64,000 bases of DNA from Paenibacillus sp. FSL R7-0204 (GCF_038002225.1 NZ_JBBOCA010000001.1:2976001-3040000); one strand, 5' to 3'; positions 24,599 to 34,030 are shown, counted from the first letter of the stretch. The notes: generated from the sequence alone by a model not told the origin. Made by a program: numbers and translations.

Positions 24599-25889
24599 GA
24601 TCACAATAATTAAGAACGGGTACTTTCTGGTTCCGGGCAGCGATAAGCCGGTTCTAAGCGGATATATGACCCTGGAGAATGATCTGATTACTTACATAGG
24701 TGAAGCTGAGCCGGTAGTGGAGGATGGCGCTCAGGTCGTAGACGGCAGCCGTCTGCTGTTCATGCCTGGTCTGGTCAACACCCATGGACATACTGCCATG
24801 TCACTGCTGCGCGGATACGGCGACGATATGGTGCTTCAGACTTGGCTGCAGGAGAAGATGTGGCCGATGGAAGAGAAATTCACTGGTGATGATGTATATT
24901 GGGGAACCTCATTGTCCGTACTGGAAATGCTGAAGGGCGGTACAACCACCTTCCTCGATATGTATGATCATATGGACCGGGTAGCGGAAGTAACTGAGCA
25001 GTCCGGTATTCGTGCGGTGCTGATGCGCGGCGTAATTGGGCTGTGCCCGGAAGAGGTACAGCAAGCGAAGCTCGCTGAGGCGATTGCTTTTGCCCGTAAC
25101 TGGCACGGTAAGGCTGACGGCAGAATCACTACCATGCTCTCGCCGCATGCCCCGTACACCTGTCCTCCAGAGTTTTTCATGAAGTTTGTGCAGGCTGCCC
25201 ATGATCTGGACCTGCCAATGCACACCCATATGTCCGAGACGCGCCATGAAGTGGAGCAGAACGTGGCCGACTACGGTCTTCGTCCAGTCGCGCATCTGGA
25301 GAAGCTGGGGATGTTCACCCGTCCTTCGCTCATTGCCCACGGGGTTCATCTGAACGATGAGGAAATCGGGATTCTGGCCCGCCATAACGTTGGCGTGTCG
25401 CATAACCCCGGCAGTAACCTGAAGCTGGCCAGCGGAGTTGCGCGTGTTCCTGAGCTGCTGCGAGCCGGGGTTAAGGTCTCCCTGGGTACAGACGGCGCGG
25501 CAAGCAACAACAATCTGGATATGTTCGAAGAGATGAGGCTGGCGGCTCTGATCCACAAGGGCGTAAGCGGTGATCCCACAGCGGTACCGGCTCCTGAAGC
25601 GCTGCTGATGGCTACGGAGTATGGGGCGCAGTCTATTTTCCTGAGCGGAGTAGGCCGGCTTGCAGCAGGGATGAAGGCTGACTTCATCGCACTTGATATT
25701 GACCAGCCGCATCTGCTGCCGCATACCGATCTGCTCTCCCATGCCGTTTATTCGGCCAGCGCCAAGGATGTGGAGCATGTATGGGTGAACGGCCAGCAGG
25801 TTGTGAAGCATGGACAATGCCTGACACTTGATGAAGAAGCCATCCGCCGCAAAGCACAGGAGACGTTCGAGAGCCTGCTTAAACGGTAA
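24588..25889 (+). CDS. mtaD: Amidohydrolase, MtaD-like 5'-methylthioadenosine / S-adenosylhomocysteine deaminase
   Basis: 433-residue amidohydrolase. The first metal motif is NTHGHTAMSLLRG (H-x-H near residue 65). Further metal ligands lie in MHTHMSETRHE, the His of IAHGVHL and the Asp of LGTDGAASNN. The WLQEKMWPMEEKFT segment is typical of the MtaD/TrzN subgroup that deaminates adenosyl compounds. ATG at 24588 overlaps the rex end by 11 nt with AAGGATGAGG upstream, so it is cotranscribed with rex. Precise substrate (MTA, SAH or 5'-deoxyadenosine) cannot be told from sequence. Confidence 0.86.
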   Translation: MSSKITIIKNGYFLVPGSDKPVLSGYMTLENDLITYIGEAEPVVEDGAQVVDGSRLLFMPGLVNTHGHTAMSLLRGYGDDMVLQTWLQEKMWPMEEKFTGDDVYWGTSLSVLEMLKGGTTTFLDMYDHMDRVAEVTEQSGIRAVLMRGVIGLCPEEVQQAKLAEAIAFARNWHGKADGRITTMLSPHAPYTCPPEFFMKFVQAAHDLDLPMHTHMSETRHEVEQNVADYGLRPVAHLEKLGMFTRPSLIAHGVHLNDEEIGILARHNVGVSHNPGSNLKLASGVARVPELLRAGVKVSLGTDGAASNNNLDMFEEMRLAALIHKGVSGDPTAVPAPEALLMATEYGAQSIFLSGVGRLAAGMKADFIALDIDQPHLLPHTDLLSHAVYSASAKDVEHVWVNGQQVVKHGQCLTLDEEAIRRKAQETFESLLKR

Positions 25890-25915
25890 TTCAGGGGAAC
25901 AGGAAAGGAAGCAGC

Positions 25916-26440
25916 GTGGTGAAGAAGAAGAGGAGAAAATGGATCTGGCTGGGGATTACCGTAGTGCTGCTCCTTCTGTTCGGACTAAGCCAGTTCTATG
26001 CCTATATTATGAAGGACCAGTGGAACGAGCGGAGTGAGGCCAAGGAGCTGGCCCGGGCGCGTGCCGGACTAACAGAGGTTACCAAGGCCCAGAAATCCGT
26101 CTGGAATGAGAATGAGATCTACTGGGTGCTGACCGGTAAAAATGAAGCGGGAAACGACCTGATGGTGTGGGTCCGTTTCACCTTGGAGGGCAAGCCTGCC
26201 GGAGGCGACAACGACCTGTATGCCGAAGAGCTGAGCAATGGCACCTCGGAAGAGAAGATGCGCGGAATCATAGCCGAACGGCTGCCGGATGTTAAGATCG
26301 AACGGCTGCTGCCCGGTGTATACAACGGGGAATATGCCTGGCAGCTATTTTACAAAAAAGACGGGCGATTCTATTACAACTTCTACCGCTTCAAGGATGG
26401 CAGCGCCATCGGTGAGGGGTACAGTCTGCCGAACCGTTAA
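25916..26440 (+). CDS. ypmB: YpmB-like membrane-anchored protein (DUF5590/PepSY-like)
   Basis: 174 residues. A basic N-terminus (KKKRRK) and one membrane helix (WIWLGITVVLLLLFGLSQFYAYI) are followed by an extracellular domain with a PepSY-like pattern (EIYWVLTGKNEAGNDLMVWV, GEYAWQLFYKK). Position between dinG/rex and asnS matches Bacillus ypmB, although the partner ypmA and aspB are missing here. GTG start at 25916 (or 25919) after AAAGGAA. Function unknown; possibly an envelope regulator or inhibitor. Confidence 0.75.
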   Translation: MVKKKRRKWIWLGITVVLLLLFGLSQFYAYIMKDQWNERSEAKELARARAGLTEVTKAQKSVWNENEIYWVLTGKNEAGNDLMVWVRFTLEGKPAGGDNDLYAEELSNGTSEEKMRGIIAERLPDVKIERLLPGVYNGEYAWQLFYKKDGRFYYNFYRFKDGSAIGEGYSLPNR

Positions 26441-26471
26441 GCTAAGCGCTCAGCGGCAGAATACACTACGG

Positions 26472-26503
26472 GGGAACAGATTATCTGTTCTTCCGTTTTT
26501 TTT
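26472..26503 (+). terminator. Terminator after ypmB
   Basis: GGAACAGA-tta-TCTGTTC hairpin, then TTCCGTTTTTTTTT. Confidence 0.85.
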
Positions 26504-26633
26504 ATATCCATCATGTCTAAAATAATCTGGAACTTGAGATACATCGATTTATATACTTTAATTGATATACTGATTGTATTCCCCGAATGCTATCGCAAAC
26601 CTGCATATATGTCTCACAAGGAGGATGTTGAAA

Positions 26634-27395
26634 TTGGAAATTTTAGCATATTTGGATCAGGCAGTGGATTTGTTCAAGGAAGAGCTTGGGGATAATCTGT
26701 CGGGGATTTATCTGCACGGCTCCCTGGCCATGGGTTGTTTTCAACCGGGTTCAAGTGATATTGATCTGCTGATTGTCGTAGAGGACAAGTTGCCCGCAGA
26801 GGTCAGTCAGAGACTTGCCGGACGTATCGTAGCTTTTCATGACAGTCTGCCGAATAAGCGCGGAATAGAACTGTCTATCGTCCTGAAGACATACCTGCGC
26901 AACTTTGTGTATCCTACGCCATTTGAATTTCACTTTTCAGAAGCTCATTTAGAGCGGTATAGAACGGATGAGAATTATCTGTGCGGCGGCTTTGAGGATG
27001 CTGATCTGGCGGCGCATTTTGCAGTAGTCTACCATCGCGGGTTTATCTTGTACGGGGAGCCGATCCGCGAGGCTTTTGCGCCGGTAGACCGCAGGTACTA
27101 TCTGGATTCTATTATCCGGGATATCGATGATGCGCCGCAGAATATTGGGAATGCTCCACTCTATTACACACTGAATCTATGCAGGGTTCTCTACTATGTG
27201 CAGGAAGGTCATGTCGCTTCCAAGAAGGAAGGCGGGGAGTGGGGACTGCAGTGTTTGCCGGAACGCTATCACGGGCTGCTGAGAGGGTGTCTGAAGGAAT
27301 ATAGCGGTGCGGCCGTCGCCGAAGGCTATGAACTGGAGCTATTAACTGATTTTGCGGAATATATGTTGGCTGAAATCCAGCGGACTCCGAACTAA
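26634..27395 (+). CDS. Nucleotidyltransferase-domain protein, aminoglycoside adenylyltransferase-like
   Basis: 253 residues. Minimal nucleotidyltransferase core near the N-terminus with the GS-x10-D-x-D pattern (YLHGSLAMGCFQPGSSDIDLLIVV, about residues 20-43). A C-terminal helical domain follows (NAPLYYTLNLCRVLYYVQEG, GGEWGLQCLPERY), like the DUF4111 region of AadA/ANT(9) enzymes. TTG at 26634 is the likely start: AAGGAGG ends 9 nt upstream, while ATG 26625 touches it. Family members adenylate streptomycin or spectinomycin. Whether this chromosomal copy gives resistance is unknown. It has its own terminator-bounded unit and no mobile-element flank. Confidence 0.78.
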   Translation: MEILAYLDQAVDLFKEELGDNLSGIYLHGSLAMGCFQPGSSDIDLLIVVEDKLPAEVSQRLAGRIVAFHDSLPNKRGIELSIVLKTYLRNFVYPTPFEFHFSEAHLERYRTDENYLCGGFEDADLAAHFAVVYHRGFILYGEPIREAFAPVDRRYYLDSIIRDIDDAPQNIGNAPLYYTLNLCRVLYYVQEGHVASKKEGGEWGLQCLPERYHGLLRGCLKEYSGAAVAEGYELELLTDFAEYMLAEIQRTPN

Positions 27396-27520
27396 TAATT
27401 GGCTGAGCAAAAATGATAAGCGCATGAAACATCCAGAAATTAGTATCAAAAATTTTAAATATATTCACAACTTTATGTAAAATCGTATATACACCTGTGA
27501 TATACTACTACTTGTATCAG

Positions 27521-27540
27521 GACATGCTTAAGAGCATGTC
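27521..27540 (+). other. Perfect hairpin in the leader of the FtsH-like operon
   Basis: GACATGCT-taag-AGCATGTC, 80 nt before the first gene and 15 nt after an extended -10 sequence TGATATACT (27498-27506). It may cap the 5' end of the transcript. Confidence 0.4.
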
Positions 27541-27620
27541 AGTCTCGGAGGGGCGCTAGACACGCTGGATGGTCTTTATTATAGAGTTATGCTCGGTCAT
27601 TTTTGAGAGGAGGACGTTTC

Positions 27621-28163
27621 TTGAAACTGCGTCTTATGCCTGTACTGCTAACGTCTCTGCTGTCTGCTGCATTATTGTTTGGTGGCTGGTATTCTTACCG
27701 TCAGTTTGCGGTGCAGGAGCCGCTTCAGAAGCTGGTATCATCCTACGAGGGAGTGAAGGATTCCCATATTACTATTAAACGCAATGAGGTCACTTTGAAA
27801 CTGGATTTGCAGCCGGGCACGAAATTACGTGAGCTGGTGCAGTACGTATCGAGAGAAGGCAGCACTGCTATTGACGGCAGGACCCTTAAGCTGGATGTGG
27901 AACAGAAGCCGAGTGAACTGCTGGATGAGTATTGGGATAAAGCGATGTTCTCTGTAGCAGAAGCGATGGAGAGCCGGAAGTATACATTGATACCAGCGAA
28001 GCTGGACGGATTGAAGGAGCAGGACAGCAAGTACAGCGGGGTTACAGCTACCACAGAGATTGACGACAACAATGTGTATGTAAGCCTGAGCAACGGCACT
28101 GAGAGCAAATTTATCATTCTGCCGCGTGCAGCAGCCAAGATGGGAGTGTGGAATAATGCCTAA
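27621..28163 (+). CDS. Membrane-anchored hypothetical protein, partner of the FtsH-like protease
   Basis: 180 residues that I do not recognise. One N-terminal membrane segment (MPVLLTSLLSAALLFGGWYSY) is followed by an extracytoplasmic soluble domain of about 150 residues (KLVSSYEGVKDSHITIKRNEVTLKLDLQPGT type beta-rich stretches). TTG at 27621 is chosen for GAGGAGG 7 nt upstream. Its last 8 nt overlap the ATG of the FtsH-like gene, so the two are translationally coupled. A role as a substrate or regulatory subunit of that protease is inference from this overlap. Confidence 0.7.
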   Translation: MKLRLMPVLLTSLLSAALLFGGWYSYRQFAVQEPLQKLVSSYEGVKDSHITIKRNEVTLKLDLQPGTKLRELVQYVSREGSTAIDGRTLKLDVEQKPSELLDEYWDKAMFSVAEAMESRKYTLIPAKLDGLKEQDSKYSGVTATTEIDDNNVYVSLSNGTESKFIILPRAAAKMGVWNNA

Positions 28164-29658
28164 GTACTGGAAAGAGGTTGTAGCCGGATTCGTTCCGGTC
28201 ATGCTGATTTTTATGGCTTTTGTGGGGATTAATATCTTCCCTGTCATTATAGCGCTGGGCATGGTTGCCGCGCTCCTGTTCATTGCCCATGCCCGCGGCG
28301 GTCTGGCCGTCAATGCAGGTGCAGATAAGAAGCGCAAGAAGAACGGCCCCTCCAAGCTGACCTTTGAAGAGATCGGGGGACAGGACAATGCCAAGCAGGA
28401 GCTGCGTGAAGCGCTGGACTTCCTGATCCGGCATGAAGAAATCAGCAAGTTCGGGATTCGCCCGCTTAAGGGGATTCTGCTTACCGGCCCTCCGGGAACA
28501 GGAAAGACGCTGATGGCCAAGGCTGCGGCGCATTATACCGACTCTGTGTTTGTAGCTGCTTCAGGCAGTGAATTCGTTGAGATGTATGTCGGTGTGGGCG
28601 CAGGACGCGTACGCGATTTGTTCAAGGATGCCCGCACGCGCGCGCTCAAGGAGAATAAGCAAAGCGCCATTATTTTCATCGATGAAATTGACGTTATCGG
28701 CGGGAAGCGCGAAGGCGGACAGCAGCGTGAATATGATCAGACCCTCAACCAGCTGCTGACGGAGATGGACGGGATTTATAACAATGATACACCGCGTATC
28801 TTGCTGGTAGCTGCAACGAACCGCAAGGAGATGCTTGATTCCGCGCTGCTGCGCCCGGGGCGTTTTGACCGCCACATTCAGGTGGATATGCCTGACAAGA
28901 AGGGCCGCAAGTCGATTCTCGACCTGCATGCCAAGAACAAGCCCCTGCATGACACCGTGAATCTGGATAAAATCGCCGAAGAAGCTTACGGCTTCTCGGG
29001 TGCACAGCTGGAGAGTGTGATGAACGAAGCGGCAATCTACATGATGCGTGAGAATCTGACCCTGGTGGAGCAGCGTCATCTGTCGATGGCGATCGACAAG
29101 GTCATGATGGGTGAGAAGACCGACCGTGAGACCAACCATGAAGAGAAGAAACGGGTAGCGATTCATGAGCTTGGACATGCTATTATGGCTGAATTGCTGC
29201 GCCCCGGAAGCGTTAGCCAGGTAACACTGACCCCGCGCGGTCAGGCTCTAGGGTATGTCCGGCATAATCCGCAGACCGAGCAGTATCTGTATACGAAGGA
29301 TTACCTGGAGAACCAGATCATGATTGCCCTTGGCGGAGCGGCTGCCGAAGAGATGTATTACGGCGGACGCAGTACCGGTTCCCGTGGAGACTTTGATCAG
29401 GCGCTGAATATCGTCGAGACCATGATGAAGTCAGGGCTCACCTCGCTCGGGATTGCGAATCTGCAAATGGTTACCACAGAAGAATTAATGAAGGAAAACA
29501 GTAAGATACTGGATGAGCTGATGATCCGTACGAAGGACCTGCTGGAGCAGCAGAGAAATATATTTGATTACTCCCTTGACATTTTAATGAAGGAAGAAGT
29601 TCTCTCCGGAGAGCAATTTCGTTGTCAATTTCGTGACAGTGTCCTTTTACCGGCATAA
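28156..29658 (+). CDS. FtsH-like membrane AAA+ zinc metalloprotease (paralogue)
   Basis: 500 residues. Two closely spaced membrane helices (VPVMLIFMAFVGINIF, VIIALGMVAALLFIAHA) have almost no external loop, unlike housekeeping FtsH with its roughly 70-100 residue external domain. AAA+ module: FEEIGGQDNAKQELREAL, Walker A GPPGTGKT, pore loop FVEMYVGVGAGRVRDLF, Walker B IIFIDEIDVIGG, arginine-finger region LRPGRFDRHI. Zinc protease: HELGH near residue 337 and the downstream Asp ligand region (SRGDFDQALNIVE). It likely degrades membrane or cytoplasmic proteins together with the coupled upstream protein. Shorter C-terminus than usual FtsH. Confidence 0.86.
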   Translation: MPKYWKEVVAGFVPVMLIFMAFVGINIFPVIIALGMVAALLFIAHARGGLAVNAGADKKRKKNGPSKLTFEEIGGQDNAKQELREALDFLIRHEEISKFGIRPLKGILLTGPPGTGKTLMAKAAAHYTDSVFVAASGSEFVEMYVGVGAGRVRDLFKDARTRALKENKQSAIIFIDEIDVIGGKREGGQQREYDQTLNQLLTEMDGIYNNDTPRILLVAATNRKEMLDSALLRPGRFDRHIQVDMPDKKGRKSILDLHAKNKPLHDTVNLDKIAEEAYGFSGAQLESVMNEAAIYMMRENLTLVEQRHLSMAIDKVMMGEKTDRETNHEEKKRVAIHELGHAIMAELLRPGSVSQVTLTPRGQALGYVRHNPQTEQYLYTKDYLENQIMIALGGAAAEEMYYGGRSTGSRGDFDQALNIVETMMKSGLTSLGIANLQMVTTEELMKENSKILDELMIRTKDLLEQQRNIFDYSLDILMKEEVLSGEQFRCQFRDSVLLPA

Positions 29659-29681
29659 TTCTTTATGCCGGTTATTTTTTT
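29649..29681 (+). terminator. Terminator overlapping the stop codon of the FtsH-like gene
   Basis: ACCGGCATAA / TTATGCCGGT stem, whose left arm contains the stop codon, followed by TATTTTTTTTT. Confidence 0.9.
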
Positions 29682-29790
29682 TTACTTTTCAGACATGCTA
29701 AGATATCATTATATGTCGGGCTACTTATTTTTTTCGACAGACAAGGTACAATACAGAAGTATAGATACCTGAAAGGATGGAGACTTTTAC

Positions 29791-30663
29791 ATGAATTTTA
29801 AGAAGATCGGTGTCATCGGCGGAGGCACAATGGGACAAGGGATTGCCGAAATGCTGGCAGCCAAAGGCCTGGATGTCATGCTGGTGGAAAAAACTGCAGA
29901 ACGGCTGAACTACTCCTACGAAATGATCGAGACCAGTCTCGACAAGCAGCTGGAGAAATGGGCGATTACCCAGGCGGAGAAAAAGCTGATCCTGGCCCGC
30001 ATCCAGAAGGTTACACACTTCGCTGAATTGAGCTCCTGCGATATGGTCATTGAGACCATCGTTGAAGATCTGGAAGCCAAGCAAAAGGTATTCAATCAGC
30101 TCGATCAGGTGTGTCCGAGCCACATTATTCTTGCCAGCAATACGTCAACGCTTAGCTTGACTGAGCTTGCAAGCTCTACAATGTATCCGGAACGCGTTAT
30201 CGGCATGCACTTCATACACCCTGTAGGTAAAGTGGATCTGGTTGAAATCGTGCGCGGTCTGAAAACCTCGGACAGCACATTTGAAGATACCAAAGCCTTT
30301 GTCGATGAGATTGTAGAGAAAAAAGGCGTTATGATCTACGAATCCCCCGGATTTGTATCTTCACGCCTCATTTGCCTGTTCATTAACGAGGCTATGCATG
30401 TGCTCCAGGAAGGGGTTGCCTCTCCTGAAGATATTGATGACGCTATGCGCATCGGTTACCAGTTCCAGAACGGGCCGCTTGAAATGGCAGACCGCTTCGG
30501 TCTGGATTCCGTTCTTGCCGCACTTGAGAACATGTTCCGTGAATACGGAGAGCTCAAGTACCGTCCTTCGACAATCCTCAAGAAGATGGTGCGTGCAGGA
30601 CAACTGGGTACGAAATCGGGCGAAGGCTTCTTCAAGTATGACAAGGATGGTGACCGTATATGA
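29791..30663 (+). CDS. hbd: 3-hydroxybutyryl-CoA dehydrogenase family protein
   Basis: 290 residues. NAD-binding GxGxxG motif at the N-terminus (IGVIGGGTMGQGIAEMLA). Catalytic His in GMHFIHPVGKVDLVEIV (about 140), with the Asn/Ser of SNTSTLS and NEAMHVLQEG. The C-terminal helical domain is complete (GTKSGEGFFKYDKDG). It interconverts acetoacetyl-CoA and 3-hydroxybutyryl-CoA or a related acyl-CoA. Its stop overlaps the ackA start by 4 nt (ATGA), an unusual pairing that hints at acyl-CoA overflow metabolism. No thiolase or crotonase is nearby. Confidence 0.9.
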   Translation: MNFKKIGVIGGGTMGQGIAEMLAAKGLDVMLVEKTAERLNYSYEMIETSLDKQLEKWAITQAEKKLILARIQKVTHFAELSSCDMVIETIVEDLEAKQKVFNQLDQVCPSHIILASNTSTLSLTELASSTMYPERVIGMHFIHPVGKVDLVEIVRGLKTSDSTFEDTKAFVDEIVEKKGVMIYESPGFVSSRLICLFINEAMHVLQEGVASPEDIDDAMRIGYQFQNGPLEMADRFGLDSVLAALENMFREYGELKYRPSTILKKMVRAGQLGTKSGEGFFKYDKDGDRI

Positions 30664-31868
30664 ATATCTTAGTAATTAACTCCGGCAGTTCCTCATTGAA
30701 ATATCAGCTGTACAACATGACAGATGAATCCGTACTCGCTAAAGGGCTTGTAGAACGTATTGGAATGGATTCCTCTATTCTGAATCACAAGCCGACAGGC
30801 AAACAGGAAGTAACCGAAGTAAGCGAAATTCTGGAGCACAATACAGCGATCCGTAAAGTGCTTGCTTGTCTGACTGACAAGGACCATGGGGTTATTGGCT
30901 CCACTGACGAGATCAATGCTGTGGGCCACCGTGTAGTACACGGGGGGGAATTCTTCAAGGCTTCCGCTCTTGTAGATGCAGATGCGAAGACCAAGATCCG
31001 TCAGCTGTTCGACCTTGCACCGCTGCATAATCCTGCTGCGATGATGGGGATTACCGCATCTGAAATTAACATGCCGGGTGTACCGCAGGTTGTTGTATTT
31101 GACACTGCCTTCCACCAGACAATGCCTGAGAGTTCTTATATGTACGCCATTCCTAGAGTGCTGTACAACAAATACAAAGTCCGCCGCTACGGTGCGCATG
31201 GTACTTCCCACGATTTCGTCAGCAAAGCCGCTGCAGATTATCTGGATCGTCCGCTTGGCGAACTCAAAATCATCACCTGTCACATCGGTAACGGCGCCAG
31301 CGTGACTGCAGTTAACGGCGGCATTTCTGTTGACACTTCGATGGGGATGACTCCGCTGGAAGGTCTGATGATGGGTACCCGCAGCGGTGACCTTGACCCG
31401 GCAATTGTTCCTTATGTGATGAACAAGGAAGAGCTGTCTGTAGGTGAAGTGAACTCCATGCTGAACAAGCACAGCGGACTTCTGGCAATCTCTGGCGTGA
31501 GCAGCGACATGCGTGATATTATTGACGGTGCGGAGAAAGGCGAGCCTAATTCCACGCTTGCTTTTGAAATGTACGAGTACCGTCTGCGTAAATACATCGG
31601 TTCTTATGCAGCAGCCATGAACGGTGTAGACGTAATTGTGTTCACCGCCGGTGTCGGCGAGAATGCTTCCCTGCTGCGTGAAAAAGTACTGAACAATCTT
31701 ACGTTCCTCGGAATTGAACTGGATGCGGAAGCCAACAAGGTCCGCTCAGGCGATCCGCGCCGCATCTCTACAGCTGATTCCAAGGTACAGGTGCTTGTGG
31801 TTCCGACAAACGAAGAGCTTGTCATTGCACGCGATACTTACAGTATTGTGCAAGGAATTAACGGCTAA
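30660..31868 (+). CDS. ackA: Acetate kinase
   Basis: 402 residues, canonical length. It converts acetyl-phosphate and ADP to acetate and ATP. ASKHA-fold signatures: NILVINSGSSSLKYQL at the N-terminus, HRVVHGG, FDTAFHQTMP, RRYGAHGTSHDFV, HIGNGASVTAV and FTAGVGENA. All catalytic residues appear intact. Translationally coupled to hbd (4 nt overlap). asnS follows after 21 nt. The related butyrate kinase is shorter, so the acetate assignment is preferred. Confidence 0.95.
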   Translation: MNILVINSGSSSLKYQLYNMTDESVLAKGLVERIGMDSSILNHKPTGKQEVTEVSEILEHNTAIRKVLACLTDKDHGVIGSTDEINAVGHRVVHGGEFFKASALVDADAKTKIRQLFDLAPLHNPAAMMGITASEINMPGVPQVVVFDTAFHQTMPESSYMYAIPRVLYNKYKVRRYGAHGTSHDFVSKAAADYLDRPLGELKIITCHIGNGASVTAVNGGISVDTSMGMTPLEGLMMGTRSGDLDPAIVPYVMNKEELSVGEVNSMLNKHSGLLAISGVSSDMRDIIDGAEKGEPNSTLAFEMYEYRLRKYIGSYAAAMNGVDVIVFTAGVGENASLLREKVLNNLTFLGIELDAEANKVRSGDPRRISTADSKVQVLVVPTNEELVIARDTYSIVQGING

Positions 31869-31889
31869 ATTAGAGGAGAGATCTTAGGC

Positions 31890-33185
31890 ATGGCTAACAA
31901 GAGTGTAATCAAGAACGTGAATGAGCATGTTGGAGAGAGTGTTGTTATCGGCTGTTGGGTTAACAACAAGCGCTCCAGCGGTAAAATTCAGTTCCTGCAG
32001 CTTCGGGATGGTACAGGTTATATCCAGGGGGTTGTGGTGAAATCTGAAGTCCCTGAGCAGGTCTGGGATGATGCCAAGAGCCTCACCCAGGAAAGCTCGC
32101 TGTACGTGACCGGAATTATCCGCGAGGAGTCCCGCAGCCAGTCAGGCTTTGAAATGACGGTTACAGGAATCGAGGTCTTGCATATTACCGAGAATTACCC
32201 AATTACACCCAAGGAGCATGGCGTCGATTTCCTGATGGACCACCGTCATCTCTGGCTGCGTTCCTCTAAGCAGCGGGCGGTAATGGTCATTCGTGCGGAG
32301 ATTATCCGTGCGGTTCAGCAGTTCTTCAATGAGCGCGGCTTCACGAAGGTGGACCCGCCGATTCTGACACCAACGTCAGCAGAAGGCACGACTAACCTGT
32401 TCCATACCAAGTACTTCGAAGAGGACGCCTATCTTACCCAAAGCGGACAGCTGTACATGGAAGCCGCAGCTATGGCTCTGGGTCGCGTCTATTCGTTCGG
32501 GCCTACCTTCCGTGCAGAAAAATCCAAGACCCGCCGCCACTTGATTGAGTTCTGGATGATTGAGCCGGAAATGGCCTTCACCGATCATGAAGAGAGCCTA
32601 TGCGTGCAGGAGGATTTCATCAGCTTCGTCGTGCAGTCCGTGCTTACGAATTGCCGCGCCGAGCTGGAAGCGGTGGGCCGCGATGTCTCGAAGCTTGAGA
32701 ACATCAAAGCTCCGTTCCCGCGTATCAGCTATGACGATGCGATTAAGTTCCTGAACGAAAAAGGCTATGAAATTGCCTGGGGCGATGATTTCGGGGCTCC
32801 TCATGAAACGGCGATTGCCGAGATGAGCGACAGACCGGTCTTCATTACCCACTACCCGGCTTCCTTTAAGGCCTTCTATATGAAGCCGCATCCTGATCGT
32901 CCTGAAGTGGTGCTGTGCGCAGATATGATCGCTCCTGAAGGCTATGGGGAGATCATCGGGGGATCACAGCGTATCGATGATCCGGCGCTGCTGGAAGCCC
33001 GCTTCAAGGAACACAACCTGTCGATGGATACCTACAAATGGTATATGGATCTGCGCACCTACGGCACGGTTCCACACTCCGGCTTCGGTCTGGGGCTGGA
33101 GCGTACAGTAGCCTGGATCTGCGGTCTGGACCATGTCCGTGAGACCATTGCCTTCCCTCGTACACTGTACCGTCTTTACCCTTAA
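31890..33185 (+). CDS. asnS: Asparaginyl-tRNA synthetase
   Basis: 431 residues, class IIb synthetase. The N-terminal OB-fold anticodon domain (about 1-115, [23 protein letters not shown]) precedes the catalytic core. Motif 2: [24 protein letters not shown]. Motif 3: [13 protein letters not shown] near the C-terminus. The GSQRIDD loop favours AsnRS over AspRS. No T-box leader lies directly before it, and only 21 nt separate it from ackA. In Bacillus it follows aspB and precedes dnaD; here aspB is not present. Confidence 0.95.
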   Translation: MANKSVIKNVNEHVGESVVIGCWVNNKRSSGKIQFLQLRDGTGYIQGVVVKSEVPEQVWDDAKSLTQESSLYVTGIIREESRSQSGFEMTVTGIEVLHITENYPITPKEHGVDFLMDHRHLWLRSSKQRAVMVIRAEIIRAVQQFFNERGFTKVDPPILTPTSAEGTTNLFHTKYFEEDAYLTQSGQLYMEAAAMALGRVYSFGPTFRAEKSKTRRHLIEFWMIEPEMAFTDHEESLCVQEDFISFVVQSVLTNCRAELEAVGRDVSKLENIKAPFPRISYDDAIKFLNEKGYEIAWGDDFGAPHETAIAEMSDRPVFITHYPASFKAFYMKPHPDRPEVVLCADMIAPEGYGEIIGGSQRIDDPALLEARFKEHNLSMDTYKWYMDLRTYGTVPHSGFGLGLERTVAWICGLDHVRETIAFPRTLYRLYP

Positions 33186-33210
33186 AGAAATAGGGAAAGG
33201 GGGCTTAAGT

Positions 33211-33978
33211 ATGGACGGAAAAGGTTGGAATACCTGGGGCGAGGGCGTAGCTTTCGGCCTGGAGAACGGAATGGCCATCATTCCTTATGCACTCCTGAAA
33301 TATTACCGGAAGCTGAATCTGACCGGCAGCGAATCCTTGCTGCTGATTCATCTGCTCTCCTTCAGACAGGTGGAGGGAATTGATTTCCCTTCCCTGGAGG
33401 AGCTGCAGGCAGTAACCGGGCGTAGTATTCCGGTGATTGCCGGAGAGCTCCAGAAGCTTATGAAGGAAGGGTTCATCAGCATCGACGGAGATAATGACGA
33501 GCTGAGGGACATCCATTATGAGCGCTACAACTTCTCCGGCCTATACGCGAAGCTGGGAGCTTATCTGGCAGAACTCTCGCGGGAGAATGCCAAAGAGAAG
33601 CCCAGCCAGAGCGGGCGGGAGCCGGGTGCCCGGGCAGTGGCTCATTACTCCGGGGCTACCGCACCGGACGGCGGATATGGCCGCCCGGCTGTGCCGGGTG
33701 ACAAGGAGTCAGAGGACGGACGCAGTCTGTTCAGCATTTTCGAGAAGGAATTCGGGCGTCCGTTATCCCCCATGGAATGTGAAACCATTTCCGGCTGGGT
33801 GGATGAAGACCGCTATCCCGAGGAGCTGATCCTGCTCGCGCTGAAGGAGTCGGTCTTTGCAGGAAAGGTTCATTTCCGTTACATTGACCGCATTCTGCTG
33901 GAATGGGCCCGCAACCGGGTGAAGAATGCCCAGGATGTCAAAGCCTATTCCCAGAAATTCCGGGGCGGCGGACGATGA
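33211..33978 (+). CDS. dnaD: Primosomal/replication initiation protein DnaD
   Basis: 255 residues. N-terminal winged-helix oligomerisation domain (about 1-110, MAIIPYALLKYYRKLNLTGSESLLLIHLLSF, LQAVTGRSIPVIAGELQKLMKEGFI). A low-complexity linker (about 130-170) follows. The C-terminal DnaB_2 domain (SIFEKEFGRPLSPMECETISGW) ends in the YIDRILLEWARN motif that binds DNA. Acts with DnaA, DnaB and DnaI in primosome loading. ATG at 33211 follows AAAGGGGG. Here nth is not adjacent, unlike Bacillus, but lies 15 kb away. Confidence 0.93.
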   Translation: MDGKGWNTWGEGVAFGLENGMAIIPYALLKYYRKLNLTGSESLLLIHLLSFRQVEGIDFPSLEELQAVTGRSIPVIAGELQKLMKEGFISIDGDNDELRDIHYERYNFSGLYAKLGAYLAELSRENAKEKPSQSGREPGARAVAHYSGATAPDGGYGRPAVPGDKESEDGRSLFSIFEKEFGRPLSPMECETISGWVDEDRYPEELILLALKESVFAGKVHFRYIDRILLEWARNRVKNAQDVKAYSQKFRGGGR

Positions 33979-34030
33979 GCGGAGCGAGGTAGATATATGC
34001 CGGTCCAGAGCAAGTCCCTGCCGGTTAAGG

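Noticed and set aside
31869..31889. T-box before asnS
   Set aside because: Only 21 nt separate ackA and asnS; no T-box core found upstream.
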